Below, piece after piece: positions 1 through 10,275 of a stretch of DNA of 64,000 bases (positions within the stretch are counted from its first letter, which is position 1; every line of letters starts with the position of its first letter). The translations under genes and the position numbers were made by a program. Under the pieces are notes generated by a model. It did not search any database, was not told the DNA's origin, and worked only from the letters and a program-made list of their open reading frames with translations. Origin of the DNA: Chiua virens (Eukaryota; Basidiomycota; Agaricomycetes; Boletales; Boletaceae); the NCBI GenBank assembly GCA_019787685.1, contig JAHNUO010000006.1, forward strand, positions 620,001 through 684,000, given 5' to 3'.

Positions 1-2
1 TC

Positions 3-1918
3 GCTCTCGCTCGACAAGCATCAGAGGAACGCAGACAGTACCTCAACCCTCCAATCACCGACACCTTCTCTTCTCGCCTCCAATTGGTACCATCTATTCC
101 CCATCCGAACTCGTCGACGTCACTCCCCGCAGAACCAGAGTTGCCCCCACTTTCCCTAGAAGACCAGGTCCAGGTCGCGTATGCACACGACAATATCCGT
201 CTCGCCAAGATTCTCCTCTTGAAACACAAAGGCATTCACGTCACAGACGACTCTGATCCCCGAATAGACGCAGTACGCGACGAGGACTTTGACTTGCTCT
301 TCACCCCCTCTGGCCCCCTCACCCTCGACGAAGCCGACCAACGGGCTGTACAGGAGACCCAGCGCAGGCAGAGGCAGTGGTGGCACGAGTCTCAGCGTGC
401 TCAGCGTTTCAGAGCTTGCGAAAAACTCTGGCAGGACGAGAAGAACCGTCTACACTCGGAGAAACTTCGCGTTCTCGAACAACGAGAATACGACGCCGAG
501 TTACATCGCACACGTATCTCGCAGCAACCCCGCCCCACCAAGGTGCGTCCTTAATCCTCTCCTCCACTCCTACCCTCAACATGTTTCCCCAGTCTCGTTT
601 AGACACTCTCCTTCCCACTAAACGAGACCAAGATCCCTTCCAATATAGTTTTATGCCCCCATCCAAACCGTCTACCTCAACCATACCTTGTCGCTCACCC
701 AAGAAACCGTTGGCTCATTCTTCTACCAACAACAACCGTTCCGTCTCTTTCAAAGAGGTCATCCATGCCATGAACGGCAAACTCTTCCCCCTCGACCCTT
801 CAGAATCTGTGGATGACGCAAGGCGCATTGCCGGCCTACCCATTGCGAACTCTTCCTCTCATCGTCGCAAGGCTTCCGTCCGTGCCGAGTTGCTCGACTC
901 TCTCCTCCAAGTCGTCGAGTGGCAAGAAGGCGAAAGACGAAGGGCAAAGGGCAAAGAGATCGTCCGCGACCAACAACCCTCCAAATCTTCTGTTCATCCT
1001 CCCACCCCTATGTCCTCGGTCCCGTCTTCACTGGTCACTTCACTCTCCTCTTCTTCTCCGTCACGCTCTAGTTCTTGGCTGTCCTTTGGCAGCTGGCGCT
1101 CATCGGCCACCGATATCTCCGCCCCTGAGTCACCCGTGTTAACATCTCCCACCCCCTCCCACTCTTGTCTTCCCACTGTTATCGAAAGTCAACGTGAACC
1201 TCACCCACGTTGTGCTTTCATTCGCGTCTCTCTCGAGGAGAGTCCCTTGTGCTCTCAAGTTATCTCGCATCATACGCATCTCGCCCAGGGGAATGATGCC
1301 ACACCTTCCGCCACGGAAATTTCCCCACCATCCGGCATACCAGGTACGCTGGTGATTCGTGTCACTCGCTCTGTTGTCACCATTGTGGAGGCTGCCAAAA
1401 GTCTACAATCCGCCTATATTGCCGCCACCATGTTTACTGCTGGCTCTCCATATCGGGACTGCGCAACGTCACAGCCTCGCCGGTCATCATGGTGCCAGAG
1501 GCAATTGCGACGCGAGGGTTGTCGTGCACTTACCAAAGACGTCCAAAGGTTCACGGATTTGACGCCGCCAATCAATCAAAATTCCGAAGCTGTGCACTTC
1601 ATCCCGCTCGCGTCGCTACCATCGGGCACTGCCGGACTGCGTAAACCCTCCGTTCCTAAGAATGTCCTCATATTTCCTTCGCCGTTACGACCCCGTACAC
1701 CTCCCGTCGCGCTCGCCTATCGCATGCGACCTGTCGCAAATCCTGCTGTCCTCCGGCTAAGGGCATTGCAAAATTTGATGTGGGCTCGTGGCAAGGAGTG
1801 GGAAGGTCGAGCGCGCGAAGGGGCTCTGGGCTGCGGCAAGGAACGCATGTTAGGCATCGCGTTCGAGGGCCGGGGACGGAGCGGGCTTGGGTGCGAGGTT
1901 CGGTTCATTGTTGCGTAA
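3..1918 (+). CDS. Unknown protein, 5' end outside the window (partial)
   Basis: Two exons, 3..542 and 593..1918, joined by a 50 bp GT-AG intron (AAG|GTGCGT ... CCCCAG) that keeps phase 0. The reading frame is open from base 3, so the true start lies left of the window; there is no ATG near the beginning, only TTG and GTG codons. The visible part encodes about 620 residues. The first third has a charged, probably helical stretch rich in Arg, Gln and Glu (around bases 330-520). The rest is Ser/Pro-rich and probably disordered. I do not recognise a domain. It ends at TAA, about 415 bp before the convergent SIKE-family gene. Confidence is in the exon structure, not in a function. Confidence 0.7.
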
Positions 1919-2334
1919 CTCGACTCCGCCCACCACTTGATGATCCGTGCCGTGGCATATATGCATACATCTCCAAGGTTTTCTCGAGGACCTTCTAATG
2001 GGTTATGCCACAATTAAATTCTAATTATCGTCTTCTCCTTTCCTCTTAGCTCGGTACAGGTTTCCCGGTCATATTCAAGGGGCGAGGTGGCGGCATCTGT
2101 TGTATCAATATCTCTGCATCGCATGATATCCTTCAGTACTTTTCATACCCTTTTCCGTTTCTCCCTTTGCACATTCTCCTTCTCTTTTCCGACCTACGTT
2201 ACCATGTCTTTTCACGATCCATTTACACTCCTTTGACGATCCTGTTTTCCGTAGTCATTCTCACAATAGAATGATAGATGATGATTCAGCGAGGAAGCTC
2301 AAGTTCGGAGGGTATCGCAATTACATTTATTAAC

Positions 2335-3636
2335 TCATCGACTGAGGTCTAAAGTAGATCCGAGTCCGCCCTGTGACCACGCCCGGTCCAATACCGATTG
2401 CTGCGCCCATGGAGATGGAGGGATATTGCGATTTGGGCCAACACTAACGGGAGGAGCAGGAACAGCATTTCGTGTAAACATGGGCGGTCGCCGTGGCTGT
2501 TGCGTACGCATGCCATTTGGGATGTCCATCGCGCGCTGCAAGGTTGGTCCATTCACCGCCGGTACTTGTTGAGGCCCAGGCGGAGGCGGAGGAACGTCGG
2601 GCTCCCAGCCACCCCATGCCACTCTCTCCTGAGGTGGCTCATTCTCAAAGTTCCAGGCACCAAATCTAGACTCGCTCAAAGTTGACTCGCTCCGCTTCCG
2701 CGCTGTGTCCGCTCGCAATGTCGACAATCTCCCACCCTCTTCCCGGTCCAAGTCCAATGTGACCCCCTTTTCCGCAAGCGAAGCGGGGTCAATGCCGAGC
2801 ATTTTCCGTAGTTCTTCATTTTCTTTTTCCAATCCCGTGATCTCAGATTCGCGTTCGAGCGCCCAGTCGGGGTGGAAATCCGAATCCGAGTTTTCGGCAA
2901 GGGTGTCGATGAGGGATTGGATGTCGACATCTGGGTCTTCTGAAGTGTCATCAGCTGGGTCTGGATCATCCCCGATCATTGAACGGCAGAGTGCGCGGAG
3001 GTTTTGAGCTAAACGCTGCAAGCTTATGGCAGTCTGTGTCTCCGCCGCTAAATCGTTGTATTGATTCTGCGAATCACACGCGAGTAGGAGGCCCTCGTAG
3101 TGGCGCGTCAAAGTCAGTTCATGTTGCTGCGCCGCCAGCTGTGGCAAAGATGCGTGATTCATCAATGATAGATAACGGCATGCGGTACTAGCAAAACTAG
3201 GACGCACTGCATGATTGCGGAACTTTGTCATGATGGTTTCCATCGTGTTTTCGTACTCTTTGAGCAAAAGGCTGAGCTGTTTGTTTTCGTGCAACAACGA
3301 TTGATTCTCGATGATACATTGCGCGTTCATTCGTTCCAATTCGGATTCGAATACCTCTAGGCCGGAATAAGAACGAGCGTAAGCTGCGGCCGGAAGACGG
3401 ACCTTTTGAGATATCGGTATTAAACCGCCTGAGTGCGAAGCCTGAACCACAATGCGAAGCCTGTTCCTGTTGGGCGGCCGCCTGAGGCCACGGTATTATG
3501 GAAGAGGATGCGAACGGACCTTGAGCGAGGTGGCTCTGGAGTAAAGTGTACTGGTCATCTTTTGGTTGTGGGCCAGCTGGTCGCTCAGCTCGTGGACAAG
3601 CAGCCACGCACGCAAGAGGTCATTGTCCATGATCAT
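2335..3636 (-). CDS. SIKE/FGFR1OP2-family STRIPAK-associated coiled-coil protein
   Basis: Four exons on the minus strand: 3520..3636, 3403..3481, 3208..3356, 2335..3138; predicted 382 aa. All three junctions keep phase, and the first intron is only 38 bp. Two clustered ATGs (3636 and 3630) could start it. The core is a long coiled coil containing [20 protein letters not shown] and [11 protein letters not shown], then [14 protein letters not shown] near residue 230; these blocks align from memory with human SIKE1/FGFR1OP2. The C-terminal 130 residues are Pro-rich and low complexity. In the family such proteins bind striatin in the STRIPAK phosphatase-kinase complex, which in fungi controls hyphal fusion and fruiting; that role is inferred. 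Function could differ if the match is only coiled-coil similarity, but the two separate motifs argue against it. Confidence 0.82.
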
Positions 3637-4039
3637 GACCAGGGTTGGTGCCGATTAGGACGAGGTAGTGGCAAAGGAAGTGTGAGAAAGTAGTGAAGAA
3701 ACAATACGCCAAATTGATCATTGCAAAGTCAATTGAGTCTTTTTTTTTTTGTTTCCCTTCCCCCCTGTGCATCGTCGTCGTCTCAGTCTGTGTACAACAT
3801 CCATCACAAACACTCCCTTTGCTGTGTTCATTCAATTCATACGCACTTTACGCATTTCGTTCTTCGCACTTCAGGTGGGTCCGCGCACGTTCCAGCTCGG
3901 CAAACCTCTCAATTTCAGTAGCAACAACTTCGCCTGCTTATCCGACTTTCTCTCGATATCCCCTCATTCGCATCAGCTTCTCTTTCCACCTGTGCTATCC
4001 GTTTGCAACCTTTGCACCAGCTACTCTAGTTTCTTCAAC

Positions 4040-4891
4040 ATGTCTTCTGCCTCAACCTCTGGACTCTCTGCCTCCGTGACCCGTATCCTGTCCTTGACCG
4101 GCTTTGCCAAGGAGCTCAAGACCAAGGACATTCAAGCTGCGTTTTCCGAGTGGGAGAATGTCAACGGCGGCTTCAAGATTAAATGGAGAGACGATACCAG
4201 CCTGTTGATCGTCTTCCAAGACGCCTCCATAGGTACGTCGTCATATGCACCACATGTGGGCATGCAAGCATCCTGACTCATATTTTGTCCCCTTGCTTAT
4301 ATAGCCAAGCGTGCCTATCTCCACTCCCTGGCGTTTCCTCCTCCCATTCTGGACAGCACTCCGGCTGCATGCATTAAACCGTATGATGGTCCTGATGCCC
4401 AAAGCGTCATTCAAACAGTGAATGCTCGTGGCCAGCACAATAGCAATCCTTCACGTGGCCACAACATGCGAGCAGCCTCCATTTCCGTCTTCCCCAGCCG
4501 CAGCGCTAACAACAGCCAGAACGGTCTTCGTAACGGGAACGCTCACGTGCTGAACACCACCATCTCAGAGCATTCGCCCAAGATCAACCCCAGGGAACCT
4601 TCGCCTACACTTCCCTCGCTTCCTTCTCACCCTTCGCTGAACGATCTTATTAACTCGGCCGTGACTCCTGAGGATCCTGCCATTCTACACGCTGAGGGTC
4701 CTCCGAAGATTGGCGACCCAGGGAAAAGAATGCTTGGAGCTGCCCTCGGTGTAAGACACCCCGGCTTGGGACCTCGCGTTATTAATGGAAATTCGACTGG
4801 CAGTGGCGGTCCTGTCGCTGTGCCGCGTGGTCCGCTTGATTCCACTATGCGGGACGTCCAGAGGGCAATGGGTAGTCTTGTTGTTGAGTAA
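4040..4891 (+). CDS. R3HCC1/R3HCC1L-like protein with an RRM-type fold
   Basis: Two exons, 4040..4232 and 4305..4891 (intron 72 bp, phase 1), giving 259 aa. The N-terminal 90 residues contain LTGFAKELKTKDIQAAFSEW, then FKIKWRDDTSLLIVFQD and an alanine-lysine block. This resembles the C-terminal RRM-like domain of animal R3HCC1L (ELKTEDL ... FKWVDDTHALGVF). The remainder is Ser/Asn/Pro-rich, ending in a short conserved-looking tail (MRDVQRAMGSLVVE). No R3H domain is visible. The leader from 3720 is pyrimidine-rich and carries a T10 run. The gene is divergent from the SIKE-family gene, with about 400 bp between the starts. RNA binding is plausible but inferred. Confidence 0.7.
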
Positions 4892-6212
4892 ACACGTCAG
4901 TGTTGCCATTCAGTTTGTTCGCGGTGACGTATGAGATCAGTGTGTGTAATTTGATAAGTTTTCCGTGCTGATATGCATCCCCTTGATGCTTAATAGGACG
5001 CCATGTTTATATTTACGGGTTTTCCAGTTGTGCCGCGTGTACACGGTACATTTTTCACTGTCCTTCATTAGTCTCGACCAGGTACCACTACGTGTATACA
5101 CTTGCCCATCATTCAACATTCATCTCGCTCAGCCTCGGTGGCAATTGCAAATAAGTTGGGGTGATTATTCGGTCGATGGCGCAGCCTATTTGATCAGGGT
5201 CGCGATTTAACGCTCTATTAACATGAATTGAAATGGCAGCCCCTTTGTCGGAAAAGGGCACATTTGTTGTCAATGCTTGATGTTATCCTGGCAATTCGTA
5301 ACAAGATAAACGCATGTGCAAATCGGCCTTGCTGGAGGCGCATGGCAGGATGAGGTGGCGTAGTGGCAAGCTGGCGATCAGCGCATATGAATCAGATGGT
5401 CTCAGCCAACCCAACTCAGCCAGCAATCATGAGTAAGTACAGCATCAAACTGCGCGGTGACAGCCAGCTGAGATGAGAGTATCACCCTCAAATACTGGTT
5501 AGTACTTCCGATCTCCACGACTGATCTCGCAGCTATTACGACATTCATGATTGCGGGTTGTCTACTAACAACTGTGGGGGTATCTATGAAGGCCGAAGCG
5601 GGTATGAGAACACGTCGTTCCTATATCAGGTCCCAGCGAACGCAGGAACTCAACCGGGCTAATGAGACTGTGCTATGTATGTGTCCTCCACGGACGCCGG
5701 AGTCCGCGCAACGACCCACTGGGAAACACGTCAAATCACGGAAGAACGTCATGGAAGCTGTTCCATAACGGTGTCGTACTGGCTCGTCGCCATAGAACGC
5801 CGCGTCAGTCAAGGTTTCATGGCGCCGTCAACACGCGGTCCAGGTGCGCCCTTTCTCCACTCATCGCAAGCTATTATTTTCCCAATTCACAAGCCCTCCA
5901 ATTGCGGCACCGCCCCCCCGTTCTTGACAATTGCGGCTGATTTACCGGATATATCTCACGCGTATCGCGCTTTCAACTCAGGTTTGGCGATCATCATCTT
6001 CAGGCCCGTCCATGCTGATTCCTGTAGCAATTGCTGAGCCTAGTTAAAACGTGTTTCATGCGTCCCTCATCACCCCAGTCTCCTGGCTGACTCGTTCCTT
6101 CGGATCCATCAGTGACGGTCCATTTGATAAATGGAAGCCTGACCGCAGCCCTAGGTTCAAGTCACGCACTGTCGAGGCATCCGATCAATTACCAACGTCA
6201 GAGACACACGGG
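4892..6212. other. Intergenic stretch without a supported gene
   Basis: About 1.3 kb between the R3HCC1L-like gene and the TATA box of the next gene. Only short open frames (60-120 codons) on both strands, without recognisable motifs, splice-consistent extension or repeats. It probably holds the 3' UTR of the gene on the left and upstream control sequence of the gene on the right. Confidence 0.5.
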
Positions 6213-6218
6213 TATAAA
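6213..6218 (+). promoter_or_regulatory. TATA box
   Basis: TATAAA lies 124 bp upstream of the ATG at 6337 in an otherwise mixed-composition stretch. The spacing would place a transcription start near 6243-6250 and leave a leader of about 90 bp, a normal arrangement for a regulated fungal gene. Confidence 0.5.
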
Positions 6219-6336
6219 TGTACAGGTTCATTCAATCTGAGTCGTCCCTTGATACCCCACCCTCTTACCTGAGAGTTCTTCTACCAAACCATCATCGGTT
6301 ATTTGGGCTTTTCTCGGCTCTCCCAATTCGGATTTT

Positions 6337-7692
6337 ATGGTCTCCACTGCCAGTTACTACCCTTATCCCGTGAATAATGATAAATCGTCCGCTCGGCGGG
6401 TTGCGTTGCAGCCACACATATATTCTCCCTCCGAGTCACGCCATTCCCCAAGAAACGCCATGTACCCCCACCTCCACGTTTCCGGAACCCCGTCACCCAA
6501 TTACATCTATTCGGGCTACGAGCAATACTATCCCAAGGACAGCTGGGTGCACGCTACTCCTAGCTCCTGGCCGACGTCCTACCCCTTCCCTCCGCGGTCA
6601 TCGCTTCCCGAGACCACCATCAATCCCAAGGTGACTATCCTCCCTCAGCAACCACTCCTCGTCTCAGACATCGACACGCCTTCCTCTATCTCTTCACATT
6701 CCGTTCTGACGCCGTCATCGCCATTCGCACAACACGATGTGGGTGAAATGGAACCCCACGCCATCGAGTTTGATGAATTTGACTGTGATGAAGAAGAGGA
6801 TTACCTCGACTCTGACTTTGCAGACGAGATGGAAGGGATCGATGACATGGACCAAGAACCCTCACCGGTCTACGGCGTATCGGCACCACACGTCGTCAAA
6901 TCCACGTCCGCGCTAGAAGGCGCATTGGGCGACACGCCGTCATCCTCCTACGACACTGATCTCGGCGGGTTTGCGCCAGCGGACCGGAGGTTGTCTGCCT
7001 CCGTGCCAGGTTACGCGAGCGCACCCCACCGATCCTCCGCTGCCACGACGCACCAGCGATCAGCAGGATCCCCTGTCACCCAAGTCCCCGAAGCCGCCTC
7101 ACACGTGTATGCCCAGCGCAACCCCGCATCATCGACATCCCTCTTCGCACCGACGTCACCACCCCTGTACGACCACGTCTCTTCGTCATCGCTCGCTGGC
7201 GTGTTCTCATCACCACACCATCCGCATCCATCACGACCCACACACCATCACTCGCATTCGGCGCCGCTGCCTATCCTGCAACCACAGCCGATACGCCCTA
7301 TACCGCCCATCCCTATCGCGGACCTCACCTCGAGTGCGAGCGAACGCAGTTCGCCGGAACCTCGGCCCCGTATCCGGGATTCACAACCGTTACGGACGCT
7401 CTCGCCCCTCCCGTTGCTCTGTCAGCCTGTCTCGGATGCGATCCGGTACCAGCTCAAGGCGTCATCCGCGAACAGCGGCGGAAGTGCGCTTGCTGACGTT
7501 GGTTACGACAAAGAGAACACATCTGAATCGATGTGTGAGGGAGATCTTGTCACAGCATCGGGACAAGACCGGTTCGCACCCCAAGGGTTGACGTTCTGTC
7601 AAGAACATCACCCATCAGCCGGTGGGACAAGTTCCATGGAGCAAAAGATGTATTCCTGTGGGCGCATAGGTTTGTCGATAAGGTGGCAGTAA
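6337..7692 (+). CDS. Disordered Ser/Pro/His-rich protein of unknown function
   Basis: A single uninterrupted exon of 451 codons from ATG 6337 to TAA 7692. The N-terminus is rich in Tyr, Pro and Ser. Residues about 140-175 form a strongly acidic stretch (EFDEFDCDEEEDYLDSDFAD), followed by long Ser/Pro and His-rich low-complexity sequence. No folded domain is recognisable, and no intron is needed. The acidic patch next to Ser/Pro-rich sequence is the kind of composition seen in transcriptional regulators, but that is only a composition argument. It is one of the few genes here with a clear TATA box, which suggests regulated expression. Confidence 0.6.
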   Translation: MVSTASYYPYPVNNDKSSARRVALQPHIYSPSESRHSPRNAMYPHLHVSGTPSPNYIYSGYEQYYPKDSWVHATPSSWPTSYPFPPRSSLPETTINPKVTILPQQPLLVSDIDTPSSISSHSVLTPSSPFAQHDVGEMEPHAIEFDEFDCDEEEDYLDSDFADEMEGIDDMDQEPSPVYGVSAPHVVKSTSALEGALGDTPSSSYDTDLGGFAPADRRLSASVPGYASAPHRSSAATTHQRSAGSPVTQVPEAASHVYAQRNPASSTSLFAPTSPPLYDHVSSSSLAGVFSSPHHPHPSRPTHHHSHSAPLPILQPQPIRPIPPIPIADLTSSASERSSPEPRPRIRDSQPLRTLSPLPLLCQPVSDAIRYQLKASSANSGGSALADVGYDKENTSESMCEGDLVTASGQDRFAPQGLTFCQEHHPSAGGTSSMEQKMYSCGRIGLSIRWQ

Positions 7693-8180
7693 ACTTTCAT
7701 GCTGTTTTCGAGGACGTTTCTCATTTCGTACTTGCCTCGTCTTTTTCTATACGAGAATGATTATTTTTCAAGGCATCATCACATCGGTACATCATATGTA
7801 AAAAGCACGCAACACCTCCCATAGTCTATGATAGGCCCATCATGTATCTTCGTTTTTCATCTCACAGCACTTTGATCCAGCTAGATTGAAATGGACTAGA
7901 CAATATCCTCATTTGTTCACTGTTGTAAAACAAGGTTGTAACAGGAGTAATGAAATATTACGAGACAATGATTCTCTATCTGGGTCTGGGACAATTTGAC
8001 AAACAAAATAACTGTTAGGGACATACACTGATGAGAATGAGAAAAATGCTGTATGGTCCATAAACAGCCATTGCGCCAGTGATGGAGTCAACAACTGGAG
8101 GGGGTGTATCGTGATGATTGATCAAACATGAGGCCTTGAGGGTCTGGATCCCACCACGTGCACAGTGGTTGGGAACGCAT
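7693..8180. other. Convergent 3' ends, no gene seen
   Basis: AT-rich 0.5 kb between two convergent stop codons. It contains only short open frames; probably the overlapping 3' UTRs of the two flanking genes. Confidence 0.4.
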
Positions 8181-10079
8181 TCAGATATTACCAGCGGCAG
8201 ATGGGGTTCGTCTTCTCGCATCACGGGATGTATGCGGCCTAGTCCGAATCCTATCCAGATCATATATTTGTGATTTGCGTGGGCTGCAGGATGACGGGCA
8301 GATCCGAGCCGTATTGGAGATTTTACGACCTCTGCGTTGCGTATCATTCAGGGTGGAGTGTGATCCAGGGCGACTCGGAGCGACGCATGAAACATGTTCC
8401 GACGGCTGAGGATAACCATCCATCTCAGCAACTGGCATCCGAGTCCTGACGTCTTGTTGCCCTGGGAAGCTCGGAACTCCGTGGATTTGAGAGACAGTAG
8501 TTTGTCGAATTTCGGGAACTGATGGGGCCGGAAAGATAGACAAGCCTGGATGAGACGGAGCCAGAAATAGCGACCGATCTCCCGCGTTACATTTGTCCGC
8601 GAAATCTTGCGCATGTGCGGTCATCCGGGCGACTTCTCGCGCGTGGACAACGGGTGAATCCGTGAGTGGATCGCCGCTGCTCAAGTTTTCCCCGGGGGTC
8701 GGGAACAATTCATCCAGGGTTTGCGCCCAAAGAGGAACAGATCCATGCTTAAATTGCTTATCAGCCATTCCAGCTACATCCTGTTGTTGCGCCACGTTCG
8801 CGTTCCAATGAGTAGGGTAGAGCCTTGGCGAGCCATTTTCACTATCGCGTTTGAGGAACCTTGTCTCAGAAAGCCAGTGCCGAAACTCATTTGTTCCTAT
8901 GGAGAGTGTGCTCGTCCTGGCGGGTTGCTGGGAATGGTGGTAAGGGACGGGTAAGAGTCCCTCGAAATAGCGTTTCCTGCGTGCCTCCATATGCTTTCTA
9001 TATGTACCTTGACATTCTTGGATACCGTGCGCAGGTCCAAGACTCTCGGACAGGCTCTTCATAGATCGCGTGTCGCTCATCCCGGGTGAGAGGTTTTGCG
9101 TGGGGAAGAAGCAACCCTTTGCCGCTCGCAGAGCAAGGCAAAGTTGCGGTTTCCTTCCACGAAATCGAGCGGTCGTCCGTGAGAGTTGGCCTGTCAGGAT
9201 TGCCTACGGGTTCTTGCGGTATCTCGAACACTAATTGATGTCGACATGCATAGCCGGCATATCCATTAATGGGGTGTCTGACCGGTTCGTCTAGTGGATC
9301 TAACACTGATGTCAACGGATGGTTCTCATCCTCTCCCACCAAGCCAGATGATGGAGCGTGGGGAAGAAGCGGGTTCACGGTAACGTAGATAGCTGTTGGG
9401 ATTCGCGCCAGGAGAAGGAGGATGATCCTCGGAAACAGGGGTGGTGGTATTATGGGTGGATTGATTGATTTCGCAGGTCACGTTCGCGGATGGAACATTC
9501 TTTGGACGACCAAGTTTTGATTTTGTGACTCCGCGGGATTTAAACAGCTTTATTTCAGCCGCTACAGGGTACGAAGGGTGTGAGCGGGAGCTTTTGATGG
9601 GTGCTTGCCGCAAAGGGCGAAGATTAGGCTATGACTGAACGTAAGTTTATGATCTCGCGTGATACAGCTAGATACTTTACCAGGGGTGTGGGAAGGTCCT
9701 TCGCTGGCATTAGGTTACCATGCTTGTCCTCCTTCACCACGCGTAAGCCCCTGCTGTGAAAGTAGTCGTAAATATGTCTTCTGTCAATGCTGTAGCGCTC
9801 CTGGAGCTCTTTGCGAACGGCGAACGACGGCATTTCCGTATTTCCGGGCGTAATGAGGGCATCCAAGTCCCGCACCAGGTCTGGCCCCAGACGTAGAGCC
9901 AGACTTTCGGGATTGACCCTCCGGCGTTGATGCACCACATTGTTCGGAGCAACAAGTGCGCATTCTTTGCCATCGGGGTGACCGCCGGTACCTGGGCCTA
10001 GAGTTTCATCCACGACAACGTGTTCAGCAGACTCGCTAGCATGGTGCCTATCAGATGGGGCCTCCATGACAGACGACAT
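8181..10079 (-). CDS. Putative homeodomain-like DNA-binding protein (splicing partly unresolved)
   Basis: Exon 1 is 9681..10079 (ATG 10079), joined in phase 0 across a 52 bp intron to an exon beginning at 9628. The N-terminal part carries FAVRKELQERYSIDRRHIYDYFHSRGLRV (shown split: FAVRKELQERYSIDRRHIYD then YFHSRGLRV), which looks like helices 2 and 3 of a homeodomain, with RRHIYDYFH in the recognition-helix position. Downstream coding-like sequence runs in two further frames, roughly 9000-9380 and 8181-9080, and I could not fix the junctions between them with confidence. The C-terminal half is Ser/Pro-rich. It could instead be two genes, one ending near 9624 and one starting at ATG 9080. Role inferred: sequence-specific transcription factor. 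Confidence 0.5.
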
Positions 10080-10275
10080 AGTTCGCACGAGTCAACGAAA
10101 CAAACGACGCGTCCTACTCTGAAATGATGCTTAAATCTCTGGCTGAATGCCATCTGTTGGAATGCTGTTTCAAGGAATTCGGACATGTGACTCTTTAAAG
10201 CTTTGCGCTTCACGAGGTTCGTACATCGCATAAACAATTTACAGACACCGTGACTTCGTGCCAATTGGGGAAATA

